The position numbers and the translations under genes are program-made. DNA of 64,000 nt from Apodemus sylvaticus (lineage: Eukaryota > Chordata > Mammalia > Rodentia > Muridae): assembly GCF_947179515.1 (NCBI RefSeq), contig NC_067490.1, positions 30,292,827 through 30,356,826 of the forward strand. The letters are read 5' to 3'. Under the pieces are notes generated by a model that saw only the letters and a list, made by a program, of their open reading frames with translations, was not told the origin of the DNA and did not search any database. Shown piece after piece: positions 42,963 through 55,165 of the stretch (position 1 is its first letter; every line of letters starts with the position of its first letter).

Positions 42963-43965
42963 CTGGGCTAGCCTGGGCTGTCATTTGTGTTCTCTTAGGG
43001 ACCTGTATGACATCTGCCCAGGATCTTCTGGCTTTCATCATCTCTGATGAGAAGTCTGGTATAATTCTGATAGGTTTGACTTTATAAGTTACTTGCCCTT
43101 TTCCCCTTACTGCTTTTAATATTCTTTTATTGTTTAGTTCATTTGGTGTTTTGATTATTATGCGCTCGGAGGAACTTCTAGTCTGGTCCAGTCTGTTTGG
43201 AGTTCTGTAGGCTTCTTGTATGTTCATGAGCGTTTCTTTCTTTAGGTTAGGGAAGTTTTCTTCTATAATTTTGTTGAAGATATTTACTGCCCCTTTAAGT
43301 TGTAAATCTTCACTTTCTTCTATACTTAAAATCTTTGGTTTGGTCTTTTCATTGTCTTGAATTTTCTGAATGCTTTAGGTTATAAGCTTTATGCATTTTG
43401 CATTGTCTTTGACTTTTGAGTCAATGTATTCTATGGTATCTTCAGCACCTGAGATTCTTTCTTCTATCTCTTGTATTCTGTTATTTATGCTTGCATATAT
43501 GATTCCTAAATTCTTTCCAAGGTTTTCTATCTCCAGAGATGTCTCACTTTGTGATTTCTTTATTGTTACTACTTCCACTTTTAGATCCTGGATGGTTTTG
43601 TTCAGTTACTTTACTTGATTTTTTGTGTTTTCCTGTAATTCGTTAAGAGATTTTTTGTGTTTTCTCTTTAAGAGTTTCTTCCCTTTGATCCATGTTCTCC
43701 TGTATGTCTTTGAAGGATTTTTGTGTTTCCTCTTTAAGGGTTTTTACCTGTTGACCCATGTTCTTCTGTATTTCTCTAAGGGAGTTATTTAAGTCCTTTT
43801 TGAAGTCCTCTATCAGCATTATGGGATACAATTTTCAATCCAACTCTTGCTTTTCTGGTGTGTTGGGGTATCCGGGACGTGCTGTGGTGGGAGAACTGGG
43901 TTCTGATGTTACCAAGTAGCTTGGTTTCTCTTGATAGGGTTCTTGTGCTTGCCTTTCACCATCTG
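42963..43965 (-). pseudogene. L1 ORF1 pseudogene, joined to the ORF2 C-terminal end
   Basis: On the minus strand the start is MVKGKHKNPIKRNQ (about 43965), followed by a coiled coil with frameshifts, then an RRM and part of the C-terminal domain (MNIQEAYRTPNRLDQ, KARRSWADVI). It stops near 42975 and is followed directly by ORF2 C-terminal sequence, so most of ORF2 is missing. Several frame breaks. Confidence 0.82.
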
Positions 43966-44300
43966 GTTATCTCTGGTGTTAGCTGGTCTTGCTGTCTCTG
44001 ACTGGAGCTTGTCTCTCCCGTGGGCCTGTAAGCCTGTGTCTGTACTTCTGGGAGACCAACTCTCTTCTGGCAGGATTTGTGCCCAGAAGGCTGTGGAGTC
44101 GCCAGGCTCCCTGGTGCAAATGGCGGCAGAAAGACTTCCCTTCAAGGTGCTCCACTGATCTTATGCCCTGTGCACTCCTAGATGTTCCCCTCCAGAGATA
44201 AAGCAGAGATATCACCTCCATGCTCAGAAGTGAAATTGCTGCTGGAAGATCACTCTCTCCTGGTGGGCTGTGCACAGAAGTCTGTAGAGCTGCCCAGCTC
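43966..44300 (-). promoter_or_regulatory. L1 5' UTR with two related units
   Basis: On the minus strand CCAGGGAGCTGGGCAGCTCT and CCAGGGAGCCTGGCGACTCC open two units about 180 bp apart, each followed by a CAGAAG..GAGAGAGT-like stretch. This is a third type of L1 5' UTR in the window. It directly follows an ORF2 fragment at 44305. Confidence 0.6.
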
Positions 44301-44304
44301 CCTG

Positions 44305-44715
44305 GTGTCTTTCCATTTGTCAATTCTTGATCTGAAAGCATAAGCTTTTTGTGTTCTGTTCAGGAAATTTTCTCTTGTGCCCATGTGCTTGAGGCTCTTC
44401 CCCACATTCTTTTCTATTAGTTTCAGTGTATCTGGTTTTATGTGGAGGTCCTTGATCTACTTAGACTTGAGCTTTGTACAAAGAAATGAGAATGGATTGA
44501 TTTGCATTCTTCTACATGTTGACTGCCAGTTGAATCAGTACCTTTTAATGAAAATGTTGTTTTTTTCCCATTGGATGGTTTTAACTCCTTTGTCAAAGAT
44601 CAAGTGACCATATATGTGTGGGTTCATTTCTGAGTCTTCAACACTATTCCTCTTATCTGCTTGCCTGTCACTGTACCAGTACCATGCAGCTTTTATCATG
44701 CTTGATAATTTCTCT
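44305..44715 (-). pseudogene. L1 ORF2 middle fragment
   Basis: On the minus strand it corresponds to ORF2 residues of about 880-1020 (landmarks NPHTYGHL near the right end, SRIDKW at the left). It shows stops and frameshifts. It lies upstream of the 5' UTR at 43966-44300, so it belongs to a different, older L1 that the 5' UTR-ORF1 element may have invaded. Confidence 0.75.
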
Positions 44716-47171
44716 CCTCTTCCTCATTCTGCTCCTCCCCTCCCAGTCTTTCTTTCCTCTCTTCTCTTCATTGTAAGCTTACATGAGTAATAGTCTTGAT
44801 TCATTATCCTCTAAAACATGCTTGGAGGGGAAAACTGCAAACATTCCTTAGAACAGCACTTTCATTCTGACTTTCATTCTGTACTGGTTGACAGTACAGA
44901 AGAGTTAGCACCAATCAGAGTTCTTATTACTTTAGAACATGATACTTTTTTTTTTTTTCACTAAAACTTGAGTCTTATCAATTTCAAGGCAGGAAAAGAA
45001 AACCTATCTCATTCATTATGATATACATGCAATCCAGTCCTGACAACTTCAGTTCTCTACACATATGGCCACATAAATACATTGTGAATGACATTTGTTT
45101 TCTGTTTATATTGTTGATGAGAAGGGTGATTGTGAATATTTGTAGATTATCCAGTGATATGACATGATTTTTTTCTTAAAATCACCCTTGACTTTTACTC
45201 TCCTGGTCTAAATTTTCCCATACACCTTATATTGCTAGCTGTCAATCTCACTGTCCATGGGACTCCTGTTCACATATCTCTTGATGCTCAGGAGTGATCC
45301 ATTCCAAATTGTCTTTAAGTTATCACTTAGGATTTATACCATCTTCTTCTTAAAAGTAGATGTCTTTTCTCTCTCCTCATTCTGGGTTAACATTGCATAA
45401 CACACACATTATCCACACTCATTTTATTTAGCTAGAACTTGCAAGAGTGCTGAAGTCCTTTAGAAAACTGTTGAATTTAAATATGGACTGGAGAGACAAA
45501 CTCATCACAGCATGTTAATGAGTTTGAACACTATCCAAACATAGACAGTATCCTTCACAATCGTTATTTGTGGCACACCAGGATGCTCCTGTCTTTCCTG
45601 TAACTAACACATATCTGCTTGTCTCAGCAAATATTTCTTCTCTAAGTCCCCACATCGCTCATAAACCCAGAGAGTGAGCTTTAAACACCACCCTCTTCTC
45701 TGGAGGATTTCTGAAATGCTGTTGCAAAAATTATACCCAATAGAAATTGTATTTTCTTAACATTCTGCTTTGTTCTCTTCAGGCTTTGTGATGAAGAGAA
45801 ATTTTTCAACAGAGAAGTCAACAAATGCTAGCAGATCCATATAGAATCAAATCAGCAGGGAAAGAATTTGCTTTGTTTCACAATCTCCCCATGGTGGTAA
45901 GACAACACTGTGACCAGAGGGTACAAATGCTGATTCAGTGTTTATGCAGCCTGGAATGTCAGCAGTGGTGCAGTCAACCTTCCTGCATTCCCGCCATGGA
46001 AAATTGCATTATTTAGCATAAAAAATTAAATACGTCTTATTATTTTTGACTGTGTTATCACAAACACTTAGTTTTTCTAGGACAAGTTCTACAGCTCTTT
46101 CTTAGAAATAACATTCCTGAACTCAATTCTTGGTAATAAATTTGCCCTACTATCAGTATCCCCACCCCAACTCTATCTCTATTCTCAGGCCACTCTAATA
46201 ATGTGGATTGATTAAAAAAGGTAAGGGAGGAAATTATTGGCTTTACTTCCAAAATTGAGATTTAGAATTAGTTCCTTAGTATAAATTTCTGGAGGAGTTT
46301 TTTAAAATACTCTTTTAAAAATATTCTTTAAACAACCTTTGACAGCAGCTGAATAACTGTTTTTATATTGAAGAAAAAAATTGATAGACAGCTTTCTGCA
46401 TAGAACATTCCCTTCTATCATTCTATTTGTTGAAGACTTTTTACAAACATGAATTAGTTTAAAAAACATTCTTCTTTGGCAAAAATTGAAGCTTTATCAC
46501 ATTTGTAGTTGATTAGACAAATACTCTTTGTGTGTTACACTTTTTCTTTCTTTTTTCATTTCTTCATGTAATCCAAGAACTTTTCCAATCCTGAGACCCA
46601 GGCCTTAGCCTGAATCCTTTGAATCTTTGTCAGTCTCTCTTTCGCCTCAGTCACACCCCAGTCAAATTCTCACTGTCTCCATGTTGATCAAATCACTGCT
46701 GCTCAGATTTTTCTGTCTAGTCTGTAGCCCCTTTCAAGATGCTTACAATAGATAGTAGTATCTTCCTCAATATTTCCAATTCTCCCTCTGCCACATGGTA
46801 AATCTGTACTACTTGCCTCTGTCTGAAAAATGAGATTTGACATGCAGACCTTACGTCTGACACAGGCCCTTGTGAATGCTTTGTTGACTAGGTACCTTGA
46901 ATGATGGCAAACTAAACTAGAACCCTTTCGCCAAACCCAAAATCAGCTTAGATTTTTAAAAATATATTTATTTAAGTCATGAGTATTGAAAAGCTATTCT
47001 TGACTACAGTGTAAGATAGGTTTTCTTTGACGACATGTGGTTTCTGCTCATAAATGATCTCGAAATGATCTTCAAAATATGGAGGTCTGATTCTGTTGTT
47101 ACCGTGTTCAAAATTATTTTGTGGTATCTGGAGATAGAAAAAAAAACAACAAAAAATTAAAATCCTGTGTT
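44716..47171. other. AT-rich single-copy DNA, no gene seen
   Basis: T-run at 44949-44960. No supported exon. A 63-codon frame (45825-46016) follows a pyrimidine-rich stretch ending in AG at about 45781, but has no further support. Confidence 0.5.
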
Positions 47172-47545
47172 TTTGTAATACTTACTTTTCTTTTGCTATT
47201 ATAAAATGTTATGATCAAGGCAATTTAAGGGAGATGAGGTTTCAGTGGGATGAGAGGCAGTGAGGGCTGAGAGGCATCATGATGGAGAGGCATGGCAGAA
47301 AGCCACGGGAATGGTCTGAGAGTTAACAGCATAACCATAAAGCAGAGAGAGACCTGGAAATGGGGCAGGTTATAAGTTCTCAAAGGCTTTCCTCCCCATG
47401 CCCCCACCACCTGTAACACATTTCCTCCAGCAAGGCCACACTTCCCACACTTCCCTAAACGGTGCCAACAACTGGGGACCAAATGTCCAAATTCCATAGC
47501 CCGTAGGGCACATTTCTCATTGACATAACCACAGTATTGAATCCA
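47172..47545 (+). mobile_element. Dispersed rodent repeat, family not named
   Basis: TTTTGCTATTATAAAATGTTATGATCAAGGCAA...CCTCCAGCAAGGCCACACTT...CAACTGGGGACCAAATGTCC...GGGCACATTTCTCATT follows a sequence order seen many times in rodent genomes. I am confident it is an interspersed repeat but not of its class. Confidence 0.5.
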
Positions 47546-48556
47546 AAGTCTTTTATGAATGAGCCACTATCATAGCCAATACAAGTGTTTAATAATATAG
47601 CACTTTTAAAATATGAAAATACACTAATTTTATGTAAGTTGTGGTACCTACCGCTTCCCTCCCTGCACTATGAAGTCTTTAAATCTTACTGGTATGTAGG
47701 CTATTGGAATATTTATCACAGTGTGAATTTTCCCTTAATGACTGTCAATCTTTCATTCAGTCAACTACCACTGATGAGATGGAATTATTGACATTTGTCC
47801 ATTTAATGTTGTCTCAATCAGTGAAAAAAATCAGCATTCATTATGACAATGATAATGGGGTAGGGTGAGAGGGTCACAGAATGCTTGATGGGAATCCTGC
47901 CTGGCTTCCTGATTGTATTACCTAATTAGTAGTCTTAGACGAAAACTCTCACATTCTGAGTATCAAATAAACTCCTTCACAGTAAGTGACCATCCAGTGA
48001 TAGAGGATTGTGTAATTTGAATTAAATCACACATCTGGAGTGTATGTCCTGAAGGTGGAGGGCCTCTATCACAGGCCCTTCCCTGAAATTTGCATGTACA
48101 AAAACAGGTTTCGAGGTTGCATATTATGCGTGTTCCTACACTGTTCTAGGTTTGGACCATCTAAGATTTAGTATACTTCTGTTGAGGTCTTCCCTGCCCC
48201 AGCATAGCTGTAGCAATTTTGTTCCATTACTGCCAGTTATTTCATATTGCTGCCTGTAATATGCCTGTCCATCACTGACACTGAAAAATAACTTGCCGCA
48301 GAGCAGGGTTATGCTGAACATATTTTGTTATGTTCTCTATGAGTTTTTTTTAATCTTGAGAAAGTCCACAAAGCTTTACACAGGTGTTGTAAAGGTCAAT
48401 ATGAACTGTTGAAGGTCAATATGAACTGTTATGTCTAAAATGGCTTGAGTCAGAGCTGACCACTGGACAGCACTTCCTGCACCTGCATATGAGCTCCTTG
48501 TGTGTGTGTTTTCTACTTTATAAGCCTTGCAAAGTAAGATTTATAATGGTGTAAAG
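47546..48556. other. Single-copy DNA with a 20-bp tandem duplication
   Basis: AAGGTCAATATGAACTGTTG is followed at once by AAGGTCAATATGAACTGTTA (48390-48429). Nothing else was recognised. Confidence 0.55.
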
Positions 48557-48749
48557 CAGGGATCCTCAACCTTCCTAATGCTGGAACCCTTTTGTACAGT
48601 TTTTCATTTTGTGTTTACCCCCAGTCATAACACTATTTCTTTGTTACTTTGTAACTATAATTTTGCTACTGTTATATATACATCTTACATGCAGGATATC
48701 TGATAGGAGACCCCAAAGAGGGTCCTCACACACAGACTGAGAACTGCTG
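48557..48749 (-). mobile_element. URR1-like hAT-Charlie miniature DNA transposon
   Basis: Starts CAGGGATCCTCAACCTTCCT and ends GACTGAGAACTGCTG, an inverted terminal pair. The body (TTTGCTACTGTTATATATAC, GCAGGATATCTGATAGGAGA) is the reverse complement of the copy at 549-762. The flanking octamers GTGTAAAG and GGGTAGAG agree at 6 of 8 bases, consistent with an 8-bp hAT target duplication. Confidence 0.75.
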
Positions 48750-51464
48750 GGGTAGAGGATTTGACTTGCAAGAGTGATTTCTCATGTTGCTTTCTCATAG
48801 CAACTTGGAATTCCTAGTTATTTTGGAAAAATTAAAATGCTCATTGTTCTTGATGTTCTCAAGTTACTTTGTCAGTTGACCTCTATTATCACTAGATGTT
48901 TTAATAGAAATTGTAACACACATTAATATCATGTAACCTTTACATTGTAGGGTCTATCCTCCTTGCTTCTTCACAAAACCCCCAAATAACGTATCAGCCT
49001 TTACTCTTTTATAAACCAAATAGAGTAAATTTAAATTAAATTAAAACAAAATTGCAAGCTAAATTAAGTCTTTGACTTGTGTAAGACTTATAAATATGTT
49101 CATTGTCTATGATACGTTAAAAAAAAGCCATTTCTAATAATACAGTAAGAATTAATATTGGTGTCTCTAACCTACTTATGTCAATAGCAAATCCATTTCT
49201 TTAGTGCTCTTGTCCAATCCCGATATCTCTATAGTTCTCTTAACTGTTCTATGCCTATTTCTGTGGCCTACACCATGGATATCTCAAAGAAGTGACATTT
49301 TATAAATGGAGAGATATCACATGTCTTTCCTGTTTGAAGTCTTCCAAGGACATACTTATGACCTTGTCAGAAAGTTTCTGAGCCACCTGAGACCCACCTT
49401 CTCTTGAGGCTTCCGTTTCTGTAGCTCTCTTCTTCCCCCTCAAGACTTGCTGTCCTCAAAGCACTGGCTTTCCTGCCACCCCTGAAATATAGAACTTTTA
49501 TGTATACCTGGATCTTTATATTTTCAATTTCTCTTCATAGAAACATCTGCTTTCAAAAACTCTTCCAATACAGACAGACTCCTCTGTATCATTCCCTCAC
49601 TCCAAAAAAGTATATATACATCCATTTTCTAAATTAAATAGTCCATTCTTTGATGCTCAATTCCCTCACCTGGAAATTTTTATCTTAACTGTGATACATA
49701 AAATTATAGTACCTTTTTAACTAAAAAAAAATAAAATCAGTGACTTTGTTTCCAATATAATACAGAGTTCTCAAGGAGAGGGATATTGTAATGTTTATCC
49801 TGCATCTTCTGATCTCAAATAATACCTAGAGTACAATGGATTTTGAAAATATTTGTTTATAAATAGATATTTAACATTATAAAATGTATCATTTATCTCT
49901 TGATACAATTAACCTGTTATTATTTTTATTTCTAAAACAAATCAATCTTGACAATGTTTCATTTAATTTAATGTTAAATAATTTTAAAATATGTTTACTG
50001 ATATTTGTGGATAAGATTAATCTATAGATCTCTGTGTAAAAATAAAGCAGTAAAAATAAGCAGTCTTGCTATCATTTTCTAAGCCTCCTATTTCCCATAA
50101 AAAGATAATTTCTTAAGAATCTGATAAAAGACATCTATAAAGTTACTATGCACAGGATAAATCTTTAGTTGTTTACATCTTTTGAATATGAGTAGGGTCA
50201 CTAGATATTTGATTTCTTCTTTTTCAAAAATAATTCCTTTTTGCCCCTTCAATTCATCTAATTAGAAGTTTCAAGCCTAACATGATAATATTTCTTATAA
50301 TTTAGAAAAATAATTATTTTCTGAAGCTTTACCCCTTTGTTTCCGGTTACATGAATCTGCTTATGACAGATATGCTCAGTGAGCTACATGTCACTTCTCT
50401 CTAAAAAAAATTCCAATATTTCTGAAACTATTACCACATTTCCTTCAGGTTCCAGCCAATCATATTTTTATTGCATAGAAAAATAGTGTATAAATAAAGG
50501 AACTACTGAGAAGAAAAACAATGTTAAATACATTACATGTGATTATGTGTGTGTTGAGAGTTTCTGTGGAGCTAGCAATATTCCTTAATGTAATGGTTAA
50601 ATGGATGTTTTACTTAGTGATACTTTATTAAACTATGCAATTTAGTCAACTATTTTTGTGCTGTATTTCACAATAAAATGGTTTTATGAACTCAAAGTGC
50701 TGGTTTGGTTTTGTTCATTTTACTGGCAAAAACTGCACCACAGATATGATTGTTTCTTACGGATAGACATTTGGGTACTCTCTTGTGGCAATTTGGAATT
50801 ACAGAAAAATTTAAACAAGAAAGTAATGTAATAAAATTTAAGAAGATCAAATTTCAAAGTAGGGAAACTGCTTATGAAGAGATTTCTATTGCTCCCTGGA
50901 GATGTTGCCTGTGGCTAAAATGAAGATACAGGGACCAGATTTAGTGTCCTGCCTGATTGAACATACTACTGACCAAAATGTATGAGACTGGTTAAGAGTC
51001 TGCATATTAGACAAGTGATTCCGGCCAGTGATTCCTGAGAGACCGTAAATAAATGGGTCAAGGCCTAGGATTCACCATTCATTTCCATTACTCCTGTGAA
51101 ACGGTAAAGAAATCCTAGCAGAGCCCAGCAGACCCCTAGGTTGATGAGATAGAGCTGCTCATTGGCTAGGTGAGATTATGGTAAGAATCGTTAGCCTTAC
51201 ACTAAGGGCTGCTCTAACTATACAACAAGAATTAAAAAAATAAAAATAAAAAAAAAAAAAGAAAAAGAAAAAAGAAATTAAAATCCCTGCTTCCAAATAA
51301 CAGAATTCCAGGAAACAGTCAAGAAAGAATACTGTAGTAATACAAAAATATGTAGCATTGAATGAGGTAAATTTATAATGTCTGGAATCTGATAAATCAT
51401 TGTATGTTCAGAGATTCTGAAAGACATAATGTCTGGTAGAAAGTTAACCAGTAAAGATCCATCC
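48750..51464. other. AT-rich single-copy DNA, no gene seen
   Basis: A-rich block at 51233-51277. No supported exon, RNA gene or named repeat. Confidence 0.5.
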
Positions 51465-52745
51465 AGATGGACCAGGAACCAGAGACTAGAGAACCCAGAG
51501 ACCTAGCAAAACGTCAGTAAAATGATTCCTAATGATATTCTGCTATACTCATAGATCAGAGTCTAGTCCAATCATCATTCCTCTGTCAGTTCCTGGGAGC
51601 AGACAGAGAAACCTATAGGCAAACATTAGGCTGAGAGAGAGTCCAAATTGGAGACCTCCATCGGGTTCCTCCACTGGATCTTTAAGAATTCCCCCAAAGA
51701 GGGGGAGAAACAGGGTGAGCATACAGAACCATATTGGGGCAGTCATGCACATGGTTTGTACAGAGCCATATTAGATGCTCTTGGTCGGAGTTTGACTTTG
51801 GTCAAGGACAATCCCTGGCTTCGGGCAGGAATCTGCCATTAGGACATAATAGGGAAGTAGGTTAAAGCAGGAATTTTTATCCTTGGGTGGAGTGCTAAGA
51901 GTGTACTTGACTATGGTCAAGGTTAACTTCTCCCAGATAGCCAGGATTCTGCTCCGCCTAGGGTGGAGTGCTTGAAGTAAAGGTTAAGTTCATTGTTCCT
52001 CCAGGCCTAGGAATTGCTGAATTAAGCATGAGACCCACCCAGCTGCCGGAGCAGTCAAGATGAGGACCTCTAAGAGAAGCTAGACAGCTTCCACTGGAAC
52101 TCAGCCCACTGTCTGGGGGGAAGGGTTTGCCCAAAGTGTTAAAAGGTCTGGCGCCATTAAAGTTTCTGGCTTTGATCAGTGAATATTGTCTTGGCCATTT
52201 TTCTTTTCGCCCCTTCCCTATCCATCCCTCAGCTTCTGTTCCAGCTACCTACTTCGTAATAGCTGCAGGCAGCTATGGAATCCAACAGGTGAGGAAAAAT
52301 TTCAAGGGCTAGAAGGGTCAAGGGCATTATGAAAACATGTCCCACAGAATCAACAGAATAGGGCTCATAGGGGGTCACAAAGCCTGAAGCAGCAATTGTG
52401 GAGCTGGCATGGATCTGAGCTAGGTCTGCGTTTGTGTTATAGTTGTAAGCTTGGTGTCCTTGTTGAGGAGGTCCAACAATGGAAGTGGAGGTGGGTGTCT
52501 CTTACTCTCTTGTCTGCCTTTGGGACATTGTTTTCTCCTGTTGGGTTTCTTATGAAACCTTGATATGAGTGCATGTGCTTAGTTTTACTGCATCTCGTAA
52601 GTCCATTTTCGATTGACATCCCTGGGTGGCTTGCACTTTTCTGAAAGGAAGGGGAGATGTGAAGGAGAAGTGGATGGAGTGGAGAGAGGGGAAACTGGGG
52701 GTGGGGTGTGTTGTATGAGAGTAGAAAAAAGTAAAATGTAAAGAT
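51465..52745 (+). mobile_element. Old L1 3' UTR, interrupted by an LTR-like insertion
   Basis: 51465-51713 (AGAACCCAGAGACCTAGCAA, GCTATACTCATAGATCAGAG) and 52294-52745 (CCCACAGAATCAACAGAATA, then TTAGTTTTACTGCATCTCGT, then a GA-rich block ending AAAATGTAAAG) are consecutive parts of one old L1 3' UTR. About 570 bp of foreign sequence splits them. Confidence 0.7.
51720..52287 (+). mobile_element. Solo-LTR-like insertion in the L1 3' UTR
   Basis: 568 bp bounded by GGTGAG on both sides (51714-51719 and 52288-52293), the 6-bp duplication size of ERVK-type elements. It ends in CA (CCAACA), but the left end reads CA rather than TG, so the border may be slightly off or mutated. It contains a repeated TTGACT(T/A)TGGTCAAGG box (about 51791 and 51907), and a downstream CCATTAAAGTTTCTGGCTTT may serve as the AATAAA-like signal. 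No internal viral genes are present. The family is not named. Confidence 0.5.
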
Positions 52746-52769
52746 CCATCCATGCAAAAGGAACCTTTA

Positions 52770-53290
52770 TATCAGTTAGTAGGAATGTAAGTTAGATCAT
52801 CCTCCATGGAAATCAGCCTGAGATTTCTAAAAAAAACAAAAACTGAACAACCTTCAGCCCTGCTCCATTATTCATGGATATAGACCCAAATGAGTCAGCC
52901 AGTATAGGACATACATTACCGCACATCCCCATTTACTATTTACTGCAACACTATCTGTAAGTGACAGAATGTGGATGAACTAGCCTGGGTGAGTAACGGT
53001 GTGTGGGTAAAGAACGCATAGTGCATATATACACAAGGAAGTATTGTTGAGTCTAAACGAGGAATTAAATCCTGTCATCTACAGGGAAAAACACCCCCCA
53101 CAAAATAGGAGATCACAGGTGAAATAGCACAGAGTCAGAAACATATATATCCTATTTTCCTTTCTTGACTATCTAGATTTTTATAAAGTGATATGGATAT
53201 AGAGATGGTGCTGTTTGGCAAGAGGAGGGGGAGTGGAATTAGAAGGGAAGGGTTATAGAGAGGATAATAAAAGTATGAATATCATCAATC
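52770..53290 (+). mobile_element. Ancient L1 ORF2 C-terminal fragment
   Basis: TATATCAGTTAGTAGGAATG, CCCTGCTCCATTATTCATGG, GCAACACTATCTGTAAGTGA and AATCCTGTCATCTACAGGG follow the order of a decayed L1 ORF2 end, with an A/G-rich 3' UTR to about 53290. Very old and without an open frame. Confidence 0.55.
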
Positions 53291-53363
53291 TACATTATAC
53301 TCAGGCATGGAACTGTCAGAGTGAAATCTAGTATTTTACACAATTGTAAAAAAAAAAAAAAAG

Positions 53364-53538
53364 TTAGCTGGGCGGTGGTGGCACACGCCTGTAATCCCAG
53401 CACTCTGGGAGGCAGTGGCAGGTGGATTTGTGAGTTCGAGGCCAGCCTGGTCTACAGAGTGAGTTCCAGGACAGCCAGGGCTACACAGAGAAACCCTGTC
53501 TTGAAAAAACCAAATCAAAAAAAAAAAAAAAAAAAAGG
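53364..53538 (+). mobile_element. B1 SINE, full length
   Basis: 7SL-derived B1 monomer: GCTGGGCGGTGGTGGCACAC, CCTGTAATCCCAGCACT, an intact B-box region (GAGTTCGAGGCCAGCC), CTACACAGAGAAACCCTGTC, then an A-rich tail. Flanking A-runs ending AGTTA (left) and AGGTTA (right) look like the target duplication. It is the best-preserved SINE in the window and potentially transcribable by pol III. Confidence 0.95.
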
Positions 53539-53944
53539 TTAAAGACATCCATGCCAAAGTGCTATAGACAAATATTAGACTGAGTGGATAAAGACATTTA
53601 AAGTTATAACTTTCCTATAGGAAATTGATGCTAAATCAAACAGGCCTTTTAAAAAGATCCACATCAGAGTTTTAGAAATTAAAATGCCTGAAAAGATAAA
53701 CACACTGAACGACATTAGTAGATTAAACATTGCAGACAAAAATGAAGAAAAGGTTGAATTTGAAGAGATAACAATATGAAATGTGTTAACAGAATATAAG
53801 AAACAGCCTCAAAAGAGTGTCAGTGCCTTGCTCATCAGTCTAAAGGCATTCAAGGTACACGTGACAAAAACACAAAACACAACAACAACAACCCTCTGAG
53901 TACAAAGAGACAATGGTGGAAAAGTTCTAATCTTAAAAAATGTA
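53539..53944. other. Single-copy DNA, no gene seen
   Basis: A-rich. Nothing recognised. Confidence 0.45.
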
Positions 53945-54150
53945 TTTGTTTTATCTGTGTGGACATGTGTGTGTGGATGTGCTCTTGTATATGTATGTGC
54001 ATATAAGTTCCTTTGCCCTGAGAGGTATGGGATTCCCTAGAGCTGAAGCCACAGGAAGTTGTGAGCTACCTGATATGGGTTCTGGGAACTGAACTCTGCT
54101 CCTTTGTAAGCACAGTATAAGGTCTTAATTGATGAGTCATCCCTCTAGTG
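53945..54150 (-). mobile_element. B3-type SINE
   Basis: On the minus strand it has a tRNA-like head (from CACTAGAGGGATGACTCATC), then GCAGAGTTCAGTTCCCAGAA, then CAGGTAGCTCACAACTTCCT, and a GT-rich tail region at 53960-53990. This is the B3/B2 order with moderate decay. Confidence 0.75.
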
Positions 54151-54423
54151 ATGAAAAGTACAATTTCCGATGTGGTAAGCATTTATGAAAACAGAATTGC
54201 AAGTTTCTCTTTTATTTCCTCTAAGTATTTCAGTTAAAGCAGGTCACCAAAAATATTTCCAGAAGGTGGCAAACACTGTCTTGGAAACAGAAAGTTTTGA
54301 GTCTCTCACAGATTAGAGCAGCAAAAGGGCTTTGTGTTCATTTTAATATCAGCTATGAATATAGTAAAATTACCAGCGAAATCATTCAACTAGAATTGTG
54401 AGATTTATGCCTTTATGTAGTAT

Positions 54424-54472
54424 TTGTGTGTGTGTGTGTGTGTGTATGTGTGTATTATGTATGTGTGTTCTC
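54424..54472 (+). repeat. (GT)n microsatellite
   Basis: GT repeats with two TATGT interruptions. Confidence 0.9.
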
Positions 54473-54990
54473 TCTTGTTCTTGTTGCTTTTTAGTATTCT
54501 AGGATGCTTTTCCAAATAATAGTTGTTTACAAAAATTTGCATATTCCTTTTCCGTGTCTTGCAAATTAGCATCCCTGACTAGTTAGAAGATATTCTAGGT
54601 TTCCAAGATCCTCTGTGGTATTCATGAGAGTGACTCTAGTTTAGTACACTGAGTACATTTTTTGCTAATACAAATTTGTTGCTAAGCAGATGTGATGCAT
54701 TTAATTATGTAATACTACTTATCCGTTTCCCTAGGAAACACCCTCAATGTCACAATATTCAGAAGCCCCACATTCAGCAAGTGCATGCTTTGTGCTTCTT
54801 CCTTGATACTGGCCAATGAGAATGCCCATGATGAATAGAATGAGGATTTATTGCTACTGTCATTATAGCATTGAACTGAAATAAAATTCTCACGAAGTGC
54901 ATAATGGAACAAATCATTCTTTATTTTAAAAGTGGATTGTGGCTTCCCTTAGCTTTAGGGTGTGAAGGAAGCTCGCATTTCAGAACTTAC

Positions 54991-55165
54991 AATGATTAGA
55001 AGGAGCATTCCATATGTGATGCTGAAACTGCCACTATTTATTGACTGTGCCATAAATTCAGGCCCTTCAAATTTTGACAAGCTTAGTAGAAGTTTCATCT
55101 CAGGCTGGGCAGGCAGTCTTTCAGCCTTAAATGTAGACATGACATATTCAAGTGGAGTTACTTCA
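54991..55165 (-). CDS. Candidate orphan coding exon (175 bp), gene unknown
   Basis: On the minus strand a pyrimidine-rich acceptor (CTGACCTGTGTCTTCCCAACAG) is followed by 175 bp that end at a perfect donor (ATCATT|GTAAGT). After one base completing a split codon, 58 codons are open in one frame (starting EVTPLEYV, ending YGMLLLII). They contain a charged, soluble-looking part, then a hydrophobic stretch at the 3' side. The two splice signals and the open frame agree with each other, which is rarer than either alone. I do not recognise the protein. It could be a single exon of a gene lying mostly outside the window, or chance. Confidence 0.35.
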
